Source of the DNA: Ailanthus altissimus
Taxonomy: Eukaryota; Streptophyta; Magnoliopsida; Sapindales; Simaroubaceae
DNA length: 64,000 bases
Reading direction: 5' to 3'
Assembly (NCBI GenBank): GCA_946807835.1
Contig: OX327691.1
Location: forward strand, 14,435,688-14,499,687
Part shown: positions 23,590 through 36,100 of the stretch, in pieces
Layout: the number at the start of each line of letters is the position of its first letter
Position numbering within the stretch: the first letter of the stretch is position 1
The notes under the pieces: generated by a model
Told to the model about the DNA's origin: nothing
What the model saw: only the letters and a program-made list of their open reading frames with translations
Databases searched by the model: none
Made by a program: the position numbers and the translations under genes

Positions 23590-25520
23590 TTTATAAGATT
23601 TCACATTACTAGTGAAAGATAATCTTAGCTGATATATGTTATAAGGTTGAAAAGCAAACCCATATGACTATGTGTTTAAAGCATACAATATTTATATTGG
23701 TCAGGCTATTGCAATTAGTATTAGAATTAAGTTTGCTTTGTCACCCGATGTACATATTAGCAAACCTTTACAAGGATGCAAGTTCTTAAATAAGAATAAA
23801 TTGTCATATTCATCACGTACATGAAAATGAGTATAGAATAGCTTATGAGTTAAAAGCGAATAATATTTACTTGAATGTTGAGTTTAAAATAAATAATATT
23901 TATATTAAATTAAGTTGTTGTAATTAATATCAAAGTTAAGTTTGCAACCCTCTAAATGAATTAGTGAATTTTTGTGAAGATGCGAAATCCTAAAAGATGA
24001 AAATTTAAGATAGCATATAAACTGAAAGCAGATAATATATATTTAGTTATTGGACTTAAGTGTTACAAATAGAATTGTGTGCCAACAACATATTACCTTA
24101 TATGTAGGATTTTTGTAAACTGCCTCACAAAGATACGAGGTCCTAGGTGGGAGAGAATATAAAATTTTACATTGTTAACGAAAAATAATCTTAATTGATT
24201 TATATAGATATTGTCTGTTGGACTCAAGTGTTATAAATGAGGTTGTGTGCTTGTAACCTACCTACTGAGGTCTTAAGTTGGACGATATATAAAATTTCAA
24301 ATCATAATAAGAGATGATTTTGACTAATTTAAATAAATATTATTTGTTGGGCTCGAGTATTATAAAGGATTGTGTGCTCGCAACGTACAATCTTATGTGT
24401 AAGATTTTTGTTAAAACCCCTCACAAAGTTACAAAATTCTAAGTGAAAGATAATTTAAAAATTTTACATTGTCTAAATAGGAGAGAATATAAAATATCAC
24501 ATTGCTAACGAGAGACGATATTAACTAATTTATATATCCTACAAGTTAAAAAGAAAAAAATATATAAGATTTGTTGAGGGAGGAAATGTCATTCTCTCTC
24601 TCGAGGTTATGTTGAAACGAAGAACCTCAAGTTCAACCTAGAATCCTAATCTCTTTGCGCAGCGGAATAATCTGTTAATCAAGCAAAATAGCAAGAATCC
24701 AAAGTAGAAAATAAAAGAACACAACACAATCTTACATGGTTCGATCAATTGCCTACATCTACGGTGGATCTAAGGATCCTAAACTTTCTTATTAACTCCC
24801 TAGAGATATTACAAGAAAAATCTAATATGAAGAACTCTCAAAAGGACCTAAAAATTTAGTGAACCATTACTCTATCACGAACAATGATCACCCAAACAAC
24901 GGCTCTACCCTAGCGCACACAAGCACTTAGTGTCTACCCAGTTCTTCCCCTCTCTTAGAGTCTCTCTTAATGCTTAATTTAAAATCAAGGGTTTACAAGT
25001 GTTTATATAGGGTGTATTTCGTGCCTACTAACCCTATTCTTTGTTGGAGTAAGAGTCCACTTGTTTTGAAAATCCAAAACTTTCAAAATTTTGAAATTCG
25101 AATTAAAAATAAACTTCGACGCATCTGGCGCCACGACACTCGTCCTTGGGTGCCGTAGCGCTGAGCATTATCGTGCCCATCGCTGCGGCGCTAGGTTGCT
25201 ATCCTGGGTGCCGTGGCGCTCAGCCCTGGCAACTTTTTCCGCATTTTCTTCGCGTCTTTGAGTCCCGTTTCACTTCCCTCTTCGTGTTTTACATGTCCTA
25301 GACTTCTCCATACGTATCCCACATATTCTAAATTTCTTATAACTCTTCACTTTAGTATTCATCTCAATTTTTGCGTAACTAAAATTATTAAATTATTAAT
25401 TTTCTAATAAAATCCCATATAAAATTTCACATCACTAACAAAAAAAAAAAATTGATATTGACATATTTATTTGACGAGCTCCTTACTAAGTTGCAAACCC
25501 AAATTACGATTTTATGATTA
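23590..25520. repeat. Degenerate tandem array of about 180-bp units
   Basis: Recurring blocks contain a TTCACATT...CTAACGAGAGA core, then ACTAATTTATAT, then GGACTCAAGTGTTATAAAT, GTGTGCTTGTAAC and CCTCACAAAGTTAC. About five or six diverged copies run up to 24545, and one more core (AAAATTTCACATCACTAAC) appears at about 25420, after a solo LTR. No coding frame. Unit boundaries are approximate. Confidence 0.6.
24572..25409 (-). mobile_element. Solo LTR, same family as 11852-23089, inverted
   Basis: The reverse complement aligns with the split LTR at 11852-12553 plus 22974-23089 over about 838 bp. Its minus-strand 3' end reads CTCCCTCAACA; its 5' end is eroded. It carries the same GCGC-rich block and TATA-like region. 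It lies within the roughly 180-bp array, whose core sequence resumes right after it. A target duplication was not clear. Confidence 0.75.
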
Positions 25521-26502
25521 AAAAAATAAGTTCATTTTTCCTCACATATGAAACTAAACAAGTGATTATTTTATCTTTAAATAAGAATTATTTATTAAAT
25601 AATGTATTTTTTCCTTTTATTTCCTTGTTTTTAGATTGATACTTGATGCCTCGAAATTTGTCTAGATCAAATTCAATTATTCCTACACCCTAAAAGAGTG
25701 ACGAAAACTTTTAAATTTAGAAAAAAAAATACAAAAAAGCACAGGAAGACTTGTTTAGGTAAAAGTTTAAATATTATAACTTGATGCATGTTTAAAATTG
25801 TAATGAATTCTTAGAAAATGATTTTTTTAAAGAAAATCTACTAGTTAAACTATGTAAGACTAAAAAATTAATTTTAATATAATACGAGTTTATCTTAAAT
25901 ATTAAATTATAAATTATTATTTTTAGAAAAAAAATTGAGTAATAAATTTAAAAAAAAAAAAAACTTTTTTAAGAATATAACACGTCCTTAAACATGCAAT
26001 TGATCTGAGCATGTACCCCTAAAAAAGTGTGATGTCAACTTTCAAATATGAAAAACTCTGTTTTGCAAATCCTAAAGAGACTCGAACATTTATATACCAT
26101 TATATGTATACTTCAACTGTATTTGAACTATGGTTCGCCATGTGCCACATATTTATCATTTTTTTTTATAAATGATATTGTACGTGAATCATTGATTCAA
26201 CCAATGTAATGCACCTTCTTATGAATATTATTTATATAATTTGATTACCTTATAATGCACTATTTTTTTAAAAAAAAATAATTAACTTTGTTTGATTTTA
26301 TTTAAAAACTCATTTTCAATATTGTAAATAATAATATAAAAAAATTATAAATAAGGCCCGAAATTTTATACATAAATCAATAATGTTATATTTTTTAATT
26401 TTAAATATTAGATGATGTGTTAACTAATTAATAAATAAATAAATTTTAAAATTATTAGTTACAGTACTTTCTTACTTAATGTTGTTTGACACTACTTTTT
26501 CA
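25521..26502. other. AT-rich spacer
   Basis: Low-complexity AT-rich sequence with several A and T runs; no gene, repeat family or RNA recognised. Confidence 0.5.
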
Positions 26503-26638
26503 TAGTGTATTCCCAGGTGGCCGGAGCAGAGTATAACGTGCCCATTGTGTCGTGATAGAGCGAGAGACGATGCCCTACAGGCTAGCCTGTTGCAGGCCCC
26601 GCGTGGTACATGAACGTGCATGTACCCAGCTAAAGATG
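26503..26638 (+). pseudogene. 3' fragment of the RING gene (third copy)
   Basis: Matches the last 40 or so codons and first 3' UTR bases of the RING genes, from GTGTATTC through CCCAGCTAAAGATG. It has lost a short piece around the segment encoding the VDIDK residues, and lacks the first ligands of the finger. It points toward copy B, tail to tail, and abuts the 3' end of that duplicated block, forming a small inverted repeat with 27155-27292. Confidence 0.8.
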
Positions 26639-27160
26639 CCCTACACTTCTTAAGCTTTTTTTAATCCAAACAATTTAGTAGCAATATCTATTCATTAAAC
26701 ACTAGTGGCAGAAGTCTTGTGTCATTAATTACACCATGAATTCGAAGGAAAGGAGGACTTGGAAACCATGTTGCTGATCTAATCTTTTGTTGATCTTTGT
26801 AGGATATCGCAACACTAGGTTTGGCGATTAGTAGATTTAAGAATCTAAAATTTCTCAGAGGCAAAAATTGAATTCGCAATCTCGTATAGAAATCTTTACT
26901 AAATTAGCAATATTATGCAGTACGCATGAACCACTCAAATTAGAGATAAAGAGAGAATTGGGAATGAAAGTGCTATTAACCTTGCGAAACATTACAAACT
27001 GAAGTGAAATGATCAGATATGCATGCAGCATCACAGTTGATAAACAGTAATACCTTAACATACACTTGTTATCACTGAACAAAATTACCCAACAGTAACC
27101 ACAATGAAAAAAAAATTATGGTATCTTGTTATCATCATCTTTAGCTGGGAACTTGCATGT

Positions 27161-27781
27161 TCATGTAGCACGCGGGGCCTGCAACAGGCTAGCCTGTAGG
27201 GCCTCGTCTCTCGCTTTATCAATGTCAACACGACACAAGGGACACGTTCTACTCTGCTCCAGCCACCTGCGAATACACTCTCCATGGAAAAGCTGTTTAC
27301 ACCGACAAAACCTCAAACTCGTAACATCGTAATGATTCCGAATATTTTCCAAACAGATAAGGCATGCTTTTTCTGCTTCATCTTTCTTTATGGTCCTTCG
27401 AATTGTGAAATCGACGGCGATGTGAATGGCTCGGCCGTGGTGGTTCTTAGCATCGTCGTTAGCTTGGGCAAGTAAGGCGGTGGCGGCGTCAGTGATCTTG
27501 CGAGAAAACTGGCATTGTTCGTCAAGCGGAACCGTGAGCTCAAAATCACTAGGGCAAGATTTAAGCGATGGGTCTTCATTTTGGTAGAAAATTTTTTGCA
27601 TAAAAGAGTAGACGAGGTTTTGAATTGGGTGGGATTGGTCGACTTCTAAGGTGACGCATCGAAACTTGGTAAACCTAAACTCGTCGGACCCAATGGGTAG
27701 GGGGAGGTCAAAGTCCGGACGCTTGCGATCAAATCGCTTCACATGGTATACGTAATTGTAAATGTAGTTGCTTGAATCCAT
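27161..27781 (-). CDS. RING-finger E3 ubiquitin ligase-like protein, copy B
   Basis: Intact 206-residue single-exon paralogue of copy A. The finger keeps the same unusual ligand set (C140, C143, C159, C161, Q163, H166, C169, C180, C183). Changes include P50S, L52P, F64I, H66Y and K176Q, with clusters near residues 92-99. The E2-contact Trp and Pro are unchanged. An in-frame upstream extension exists only with a non-ATG start and is not supported by copy A, so the shared ATG is used. Retention of an open frame and a TATA box in both copies suggests both may be expressed (inference). Confidence 0.85.
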   Translation of the reverse strand: MDSSNYIYNYVYHVKRFDRKRPDFDLPLPIGSDEFRFTKFRCVTLEVDQSHPIQNLVYSFMQKIFYQNEDPSLKSCPSDFELTVPLDEQCQFSRKITDAATALLAQANDDAKNHHGRAIHIAVDFTIRRTIKKDEAEKACLICLENIRNHYDVTSLRFCRCKQLFHGECIRRWLEQSRTCPLCRVDIDKARDEALQASLLQAPRAT

Positions 27782-27894
27782 GAGAACGTCAGATGCTTGG
27801 AGATAAAGGCTCAAAGTCTCAGATTGAGTAACGAGTATTCTAGTTGCTTGCTTTGGTTATGAGTAATATTTAGGATGACTCCTCTCTCTGTTAC

Positions 27895-27902
27895 TATTTA
27901 TA
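27895..27902 (-). promoter_or_regulatory. TATA box of RING gene copy B
   Basis: Minus-strand TATAAATA, 114 bases upstream of the ATG, equivalent to 2782-2789 in copy A. Confidence 0.5.
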
Positions 27903-28260
27903 ATTTCAATATTTGTCAGATTCTAATCAGGATAGAACAAAATTTTCCTAGACGGGTCATATTTCCTTTTCTTTGAAAGCAGTTTCGCTGCTTTGATTTC
28001 CTTAATTATGTCTAATATTTTAGGATCGATTTTTCGTATGAATATGGAAATACCTTATGTGAGTCGGATTTACTTATCTCCATTAATTAGCTTTATCCTA
28101 ATACTATTGGGATTAGGAATTATACATTATACACACAGCAGATTATTATCCATATAATTATTCTGCTCCCAGCCACCTAACTTTTTTTTTTAAATTATGT
28201 TCAACAAGTCGAATAGGAACAACCGAACAACTTAGGAACTAAGATTCACGTGCGGTTTTT

Positions 28261-31200
28261 CACTATACTTATCTCCAATTTGAATAAATACTAGATAAAT
28301 TTAATTAAAAAAATTATTTTAAAAAAACTACTATCTTCATTTTTCGAACACGAAATAGAGCAAATTGATTCGAAAGACTGCTAATTTTAAAGTTTTTATT
28401 CGAGATAGTTATAACTTATAACGAATCCCAACTATCAGAAAATCAAACAACAATCGGTTGGGATGAGTAATAGCAAAGAGTTCTCCAATGGAAATATATA
28501 TATATATATATATATATTAATCAATAATTAAGAACAAGAGAGAAGAAGAAACGACAAAGCATCATGAACTTAAGAGAGAATTTAATTTTTAATCACTTCT
28601 CATTAAAGAAATTAAGAATTGTAGGTGCAATTTTTACACCGAGGACACGGTTGTAAATTAGTATCTAATTGAGAGGCCCATTTTAGTCTTTAACTTACAT
28701 ACGTGACTCTTGACGGTAAATAAAGGTCGAGCTCATTTAAATTGCAATCTAATTATACATTATATACAAAATACACTCTCTTTATTTTTCATTTATATAT
28801 ATATATATATATATAATTTTGAAAAATCAAAGATTGATTCTCATGATATCAAGTTAATGTAAGTCAAGATTGACAATATATATATATATATATAAAATTA
28901 CTCTTATTTATATTAGTCTTGCGAATTAATTTATACTTGAAAAGGCAAAGAAAGAACAAGGAAAAAAATTATTATTAATTATAGGATTTTGAGTGGTTTT
29001 TTAATTTAAAGTTAACATATATAATATCTTTTATTAAGAAAACATTTTAATTTATTTCTCATGAAAAAAATATATTAGTAAAAATGTGCCGACAACAAAT
29101 TTTTTAGTTGTTACTTATTATATTTCTATCATTTGTTATTTTTTTAAATTTTGGAGTCAACTCTAACTCTAATTAAGGGGTAATAAAAAAATTATATCAT
29201 TAATTCAATTAATGAGTTAATGATAAAAACCTTCCTAAAAAGACTTTATTATTAAGTTTCATAAATATTTATTCAACAATGAAAGATGGAAGATGAAAGT
29301 TTATGAACACTTGAAATTACATATTTAATAAGAATTTTACATCATTATTTTGTATTACTAGTTCCTTTAACCCTCCTAAGTTAAGTATGTTTACAATATT
29401 ATACATAATTAGTTTTTAACTATTTTGTAATAGGTTCGATAAAATTGACATAAATTTATACCTAGAAATTCAATTGGAGTGATTCTTGATCCTGTGAATA
29501 ACTAATTCAATGGGTTAATATATTGTATTTTACAAGGCATTTGAAATTCGAACGTTTAGAGGATAAAAATAACCTAAAACAGAACTGATCTGCAGTACAG
29601 GTCTAGTCCAAACAATCATTAGTATTTAACCCATAAGTATATAAATACGTATCTAATACATATGAGACAACTCAATTTGGAAAGATAAGAGACTTATCTA
29701 CAACTTTAATTTTTTAAGTTAAAGCTCATTCGGACCACATAAATTCTAAATTGGACAATCAAATGAGTGCATTAATAATAGTCAATGCAAATTAGTTGCC
29801 ACCCTTCTTGACTTTGGTCATCCAAGTAGTTTCTTTTTTATTTGTTTTGATTTATCCAATTTTTTTATAAATTGGTGACTTGTTTATGGCTAAAGGATGT
29901 AATTAGAGAATTAGATTTTAGTTTAAAATACTTATTTTTTGTATTATCTCTTTGTACTATTATGTCTTTTGTTTACTATTTTAAAGTCATGTTATCTCTT
30001 CTTACATCTTTTTTCTTTTTCTTTAGTTTTATTATATTTAAATAATTTTTTTTTACTAAGGTGAAAGAGTAAAACTCTTGGTAAGGTAATAAGACATACT
30101 TAACTCTTATTCGTAAATTTAATGTTTCATTCTTAAGTTATGCAAAATTATATATGATGTATTTATTTTGTTTGCAATATTATACATTTTCTTATAAAGT
30201 GGTGTATCTTGATTTATTTTAAATAAGTTTTATAGTTAGTACAATAAATTCTTAAAACTATTTATAAGATTTGGCGTATATACCATTTCTTGTAAAGTGA
30301 GAGTCTTGATTTATTGTAGACAAATATAAAAATTGACATAATAAATACTTGAACCCATTTATAAGATTTGTTGTATAATAATTGAAAGAAATAAATACAA
30401 GTTAATATATAAATGGTGATAAACTTTAATTGTTATATATTTCGGTTGGAATATTATTTGTGTGAGGATTTCAATTGAATTATAAAAAGAATTGAATATA
30501 TTCTTATTTCATATGCCAATAATGGATCCCTTTAACCTTAGTTTTCATTTTAATCGGTTAATTGAATTATTATTATTTACAAATATCTTATACTGCTTTA
30601 ATTGTCTTTAAAGTATTTATAGTTTATAATTTTAATTTCAGTTCCCTGTGGATTGACCCCGTTCTCACCGAATTATTTATTACTTCGACAATCCTACACT
30701 TGAAAATAAACTCATATATTCTGGATATGTCAGAAGCTCTCCATTACATTAATTTCTTTATGTCTTATTTTCTTTTCTTTTGTCATGGCTATGGTGCCTT
30801 GTGTTACTATCGTGTAAAGAGATTATTGAATATTATATATAAATGAGCTCATCAAATTCAATGAAGTGAACATGAACTCGAATTAAACTATACCACCGTA
30901 TATCTGTTGTCCTTTATTCCTCTTTTATCTTTATTTTGTTAGTGGCAATTAATAGTTTCATAATAAATAAAAAATAGATTTAACCCTTTGATTTGGGAGT
31001 TACCCAAATTTTTTAATCAATAATTTGGCATTGTCCTTATAGAATGCAACATGAAAACTAACAGTTGAGAACAAACAACGACCTAAATATAAGTTTTTAA
31101 TTTTGATTAAATGTAAATATTTGATTTTATACATATATGTTCATCTCAATTAAATAACTTATGATGCTAATCTCAATTTTTTTAAAATTAATTCGATGGT

Positions 31201-31759
31201 AAAGGCAATTCTGCAAAAAAAAAAAAAGGTCAAAGAATAATCTTAAAAAAAAATAGCCCTTCTAAGATTTTTAAAAAAAGGTCAAAAGTCATGACATGTC
31301 AAATGGGTATAATTTATATGACGAGTTTTGGTTGTGCTTATTTGAAGTTAGCCGACAACTCATTCACTTTCTTATCATTATTTATATCATCTTTTTTTTT
31401 TAATGTTGATACACATATCATAAAACTATTACTAATAAAGAGCCACATTTTTTATGCCAATGTGGGAGTAAAATGTCATGAATAGATGTGGCTTTATAGC
31501 TTTAGACATTAGATGTCTTGCCATAACATGGGAAGATAAAAGAGATAGAAATTGAAAAAATTCTTTATTGAGCAAAAGCCTTATAAGCAAAAAATAATAC
31601 CCACAATAAGTATCATATCGAATTGTATAGACCATCGGGGTGAAGATGGTACTCACAATGAGGTCAAATACATAAGTCTGCCTCTGAAGTCGATCACCTA
31701 AGTCTATCCTTAGGCTGATCATATGAGTTCGTATTGATGACCCTGAGCATTTCAACTCT
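28261..31759. other. AT-rich intergenic region
   Basis: (AT)n runs near 28495-28517, 28795-28815 and 28877-28893. Many A/T homopolymers; short open frames only, with no recognisable domains. No gene or RNA supported. Confidence 0.5.
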
Positions 31760-32235
31760 ACCTAAGTATAACCATGTAGGCTCTCATCAAATCAGAATAC
31801 TTAGACTCTTAAGGAGTCAAACTACTTAAACTCTCCACAATAACAATCACTTAGGCTCTTGCCAAGCACAATTACTTAAAACTCTCACCACGAACCCGAG
31901 CATCTAAATTCTATTTAAGCATAAAAATCCCAATCATAACTATTTAGGCTCTCATCGAGCTCAATTACTTAAAGCTCTCACCAAGGATCTTGAGTACCTA
32001 AACTCTATCCGAACACAACCACTTATACTCTTCTTGAGGTAAAATATTTGATTGCTTAAGCCTCTCGAGGCCAAACATTTAATGACATAAGCCTTTTGAG
32101 GTCAAATATTTGTTCACTTAAGCCTTTATCAAGGCCATCATAAACTCACATCGAGGCTGACATAAGTCCTCATTGAGGTCAACGTAAGCCCTATCAAAAG
32201 CGTAAACCTTTATCGATACCACATAAGCCTTGACC
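31760..32235. repeat. Degenerate minisatellite, roughly 25-30 bp units
   Basis: Repeated words of the form ACTTAGGCTCTNNCCNAGC, ACTTAAAACTCTCACCA and CATAAGCCTTTATCGAGG tile the segment with drifting spacing. The pattern changes gradually from CTTAGGCTCT-type in the left half to AAGCCTCTCGAGG-type in the right. It is richer in GC than its surroundings and non-coding. It may be the internal part of a transposon, but no termini are identified. Confidence 0.6.
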
Positions 32236-33080
32236 CTATAAGCTTAACCTCATCCCCATCGTCTCCCTCCCACCTTTTCCTCTCATTGTTTATGTGGTTT
32301 TTGGATTCATCTGTAACAGAAAAAATGATCAAGCACACCATTTTAATCATCGACTATTCGAATAATGAGTGTCTATCAACTCACTGGGTCAACTCACCGA
32401 TCCACTCAATAACTCAACATCTAAATAATGTACACCTATAGTAGTTTAGTAAAGCTAGGGCTAATGGCTTTGTAAGCTAATAATTCAATCTTAGTGCTTG
32501 TGATTCAAGCATGTTGTAGTGTCTTGGAGCTTACTGTGAAGGATTACAAGTTCATGGCTATTTAATTTGAAATGGGTTTTGAGCTATTCATTTTGGCCAA
32601 AACTTTTTATTAAGTTTGTATGCAAATGTTAACATAGAGTTGTGTACGAAGATTGTTTTAATGAAATGTGTAAGAGAGATCTCATTTCTGTGGTTTTGTA
32701 AATGATATTTGTTGATATATTTTATAATTAATTTTTAGAGATGATATATTTTTAATTATTAAATTTAATGATTTAAAGGGAATAAAAAAAATCATGAAAA
32801 AATGTATGATTATCAAATTAATTTTATTGTTAAGAAAAATTAAATCATTTCATACATTTCTAACATAGAATATGTTAAATTTGACAGAAAAAAATTCTAA
32901 CAGCTAAATATTGTTATTAACTTTTTAAATTTATAAATATCACTAAAATTAGGTCCGGCATTCAAGATAATATCCCTTAAATGTAATACATCTCGTTGAA
33001 TGTTGAATAATAAAAACGCCGCGTTCCAAAAAAAAGCCACACGTGTCAAATATCAATGCAAAACTGTCATCACTAAGCAC
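32236..33080. other. Intergenic region upstream of RFC4
   Basis: Pyrimidine-rich patch at about 32250-32290, then AT-rich sequence. No gene seen. Confidence 0.5.
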
Positions 33081-33088
33081 TATAAATG
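33081..33088 (+). promoter_or_regulatory. TATA box of RFC4
   Basis: TATAAATG, 110 bases upstream of the RFC4 ATG and 40 bases upstream of the E2F site. Confidence 0.45.
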
Positions 33089-33120
33089 GTATTCGGAGCG
33101 AATTCCACTGTTTCACAAAA

Positions 33121-33128
33121 GCGGGAAA
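33121..33128 (+). promoter_or_regulatory. E2F binding site upstream of RFC4
   Basis: GCGGGAAA is the exact reverse complement of the E2F consensus TTTCCCGC. It lies 63 bases before the start codon. E2F sites are a known feature of plant DNA-replication genes and predict G1/S expression. Confidence 0.6.
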
Positions 33129-33190
33129 AGCAAAATCCCTAAGCTTTACAAGAAAATCTTCAGTCAAACGAAGAAAAAGAAAAAAAAAAA

Positions 33191-36100
33191 ATGGCGCCAC
33201 TGTTGCAGAGCTCACAACCATGGGTTGAAAAATAGTACAATCTCAGCCTCTCTCATTTTCTTAATATTATATATTTCTCTCCTTTTTCTTTGTTTCAATT
33301 TTTTGATTTCAAAAAACTATCTTTTTGTTTTTGTGTTGATTTTGCAGTCGCCCGAAGCAAGTGAAAGATGTGGCGCAGCAAGACGAAGTCGTGCGCGTCC
33401 TTACAAACACTCTCGAGACGACCAGTGTAACATTTTCAATTCCAATTTCAACATTATTCTTTTCAATAATGTTAGTTATTATTATGATTATTAGTGGAAT
33501 TAGAAACCCTAATTTTATTTTATTTTATTATTCTTAAGTGCCCGCACATGCTCTTTTATGGTCCACCCGGCACTGGCAAAACCACCACCGCCCTCGCCAT
33601 TGCTCACCAGCTTTACGGGTACCATATCTTCCAGTGATGATTATTGAACAATTGGTTTTTAGTTGTATTTTTGATATTGGAGCCTACTATAACTAATTAT
33701 GATGAATTAAGATTATTGGAACTGCTCCTAGTGGCTAATGTCATAACTGTTATCTTTATTTAAAAGAATGCTCAGGCCACAATTTCTATTTGTCCCTCTT
33801 ATTTAGTCATAATGTTACAGACCTGAACTGTACAAGTCTAGAGTGCTGGAGCTGAATGCAAGTGATGACCGTGGGATTAATGTTGTACGTACTAAAATTA
33901 AAGATTTTGCAGCTGTAGCTGTAGGTTCTGGCCATCATCAAGGGTATAACACTCCTGTCCCGTATTTGTTTTGCTTGTTTCCATGATTATGTACGACTGA
34001 TCTTTTCTTCTGTTCTTCAGGGGTTACCCTTGTCCTCCTTATAAGATTATTATTTTGGATGAAGCAGATTCAATGACTGAAGATGCTCAGGCATGTTTGT
34101 TCCAGTTTTGTTGGGTTTGTTTAGTTTTCTTTTGTGGAATTATCATGACTGCCAAGCCATATACTACATTTTACAGAATGCTCTGAGACGTACAATGGAA
34201 ACTTACTCCAAAGTTACGAGATTCTTTTTTATATGCAATTACATAAGCAGGTTTGTTTTTTCTACTCCATACAGTTTTCATTTGGTATTAAGGTTTATAA
34301 ATTACAAGTATATCACATAAAGTATTTCAAAGGTTTTTGACCATGTCTAATGTATTCTATCTTAAACTTACTCTAGTAAATTCATGTAGATGCAGTCGTA
34401 CCAGATGATTTATTACATTACATTACTTTACAATATGTTTAGCTGTTTTCATCATAAACATTTTTGCTCTCGTACTCATATTGGTTGAGTAATGTGATAA
34501 TTTCCTTTTGTTAAAGTTTATACAAAACAAAATTGTAGGATCTGAAGTTTGGTCAAACTAGAAAACTTCAGGTGTTGGCTGGGAGTTATAACATGTCCTC
34601 ATTTCTAGTGAGTTTTAGATCTGATTTGACAGGAAAGCTTTTTCTGATAAAATAAAATTTCACATGGAAAATATTTTTATCATATATTTCAAAGAATTAT
34701 ATTAGGAGTAATCCTTCAACTTTATGATCTACATGCTCTCTTCTTTCTTTCTTTCTTCTGGTAGGATCATAGAGCCCCTTGCCTCTAGATGTGCAAAGTT
34801 CCGGTTCAAGCCACTTTCTGAGGAAGTTATGAGTAGCCGAATATTGCACATTTGTAAAGAAGAAGGACTAAATCTGGATGCAGAGGTGTGGATCAATTGA
34901 CTTGTATCTTGTCTTCTAAACAATGGTTCACATGTCACCAAATTCTTGCATTGGTATCAGCTTTTGATATCCTTGTAACTTAATATATCATTGTAGGCTT
35001 TGTCAACCTTAAGTTCTATATCACAAGGTGATCTTCGCAGGGCTATTACATACTTGCAGGTATGAGGTGTCTGCAGTGAAGTTTCATTTGTGAATTGTGA
35101 TTCTTTTTCCATGTTTGTGCACACTATAATTGCTCTTCACAACCCTGATGAATAAATTGTAGAAGTTAACCAGGTTACTCTTCTATTACCTGTACAGTAA
35201 ATGGAAAAATTGAATAAAACACCAATTCATCATGATTTCTACATTCATTAAACTTCAAAAGATCTCTGCATTGATTTTGGTCATGGTCAAGAGGACATGG
35301 GAGAGGTTCAAGGGGCTTTATTTTCAAACTTTTTTCATCTCTACTTTCCTTTTTCACTACCTTGTTTCATAGATAATGTTTAATGATGAAGCTGATGTCC
35401 AGTCATCTGATGAAATGCTGCAGGGAGCTGCTCGCTTATTTGGATCATCAATCACTTCCAAGGACCTTATTAATGTGTCTGGTGTAAGTTGTCTTTTGTG
35501 TCAATCCTGCGACATTTTGTTCATTTTCACAATATATCTGTTGGAAAGTCTTGTTACTGCTTTGTGTTAGAAGTTCTGAAGCATGTGATGTTTGGTGGTT
35601 TAACATATGGCAAGCTGTCCACAAGGCCAAAGGAGCCTTGATGCTCAAGTATTATACTTAAAGGAGTTGCCATAAATAAGTATGTTTGTTTGACGGTTGT
35701 GATTGGAGTTGCATTTTAAATCTCAACATTGCATGCTTTCAATGGTCAGTGTTGGCTGGTGTTAGCATGGTTGATGTGTTTAAGAAAAAGTTGTAGATCA
35801 ATGACAACTGAATGAAGTTATTACTCAGAGGCTTCATCGTGTATTTTTTTTACAAATTCCTTGACTTGTCCTGAATTTTGATGTCTTCGTTACCAGGCCA
35901 TTCCACAGGAGGTAGTGGACGCACTTTTTGCAGCTTGCAGAAGTGGTGACTTTGATTTGGCTAACAAGGAAGTTAATAATATCATAGCAGATGGATATCC
36001 AGTGTCTCTGTTTCTTTCTCAGGTCACTGTTTTGCCTTTTTATCAATGGTTCATCCCCCTGGTTAATGCTAATATATATTTATTACTGACACATTGTTTG

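Larger units (their letters stand above)
26640..28260 (-). repeat. Duplicated segment, copy B (inverted partner of 2395-4060)
   Basis: The reverse complement aligns with 2395-4060 across promoter, RING gene and 3' flank, with small indels. The two copies are inverted and about 22.6 kb apart, enclosing the cyclin gene and the transposon nest. Confidence 0.85.

Noticed and set aside
33191..33235. Premature stop right after RFC4 exon 1, suggesting a pseudogene
   Set aside because: The stop lies across the donor TA|GTACAA; splicing restores the conserved EKYRPKQ sequence.
33000..33494. A 164-residue open frame over the RFC4 5' region
   Set aside because: It runs through the promoter, exon 1 and intron 1 in the wrong frame; the spliced RFC4 model explains the region.
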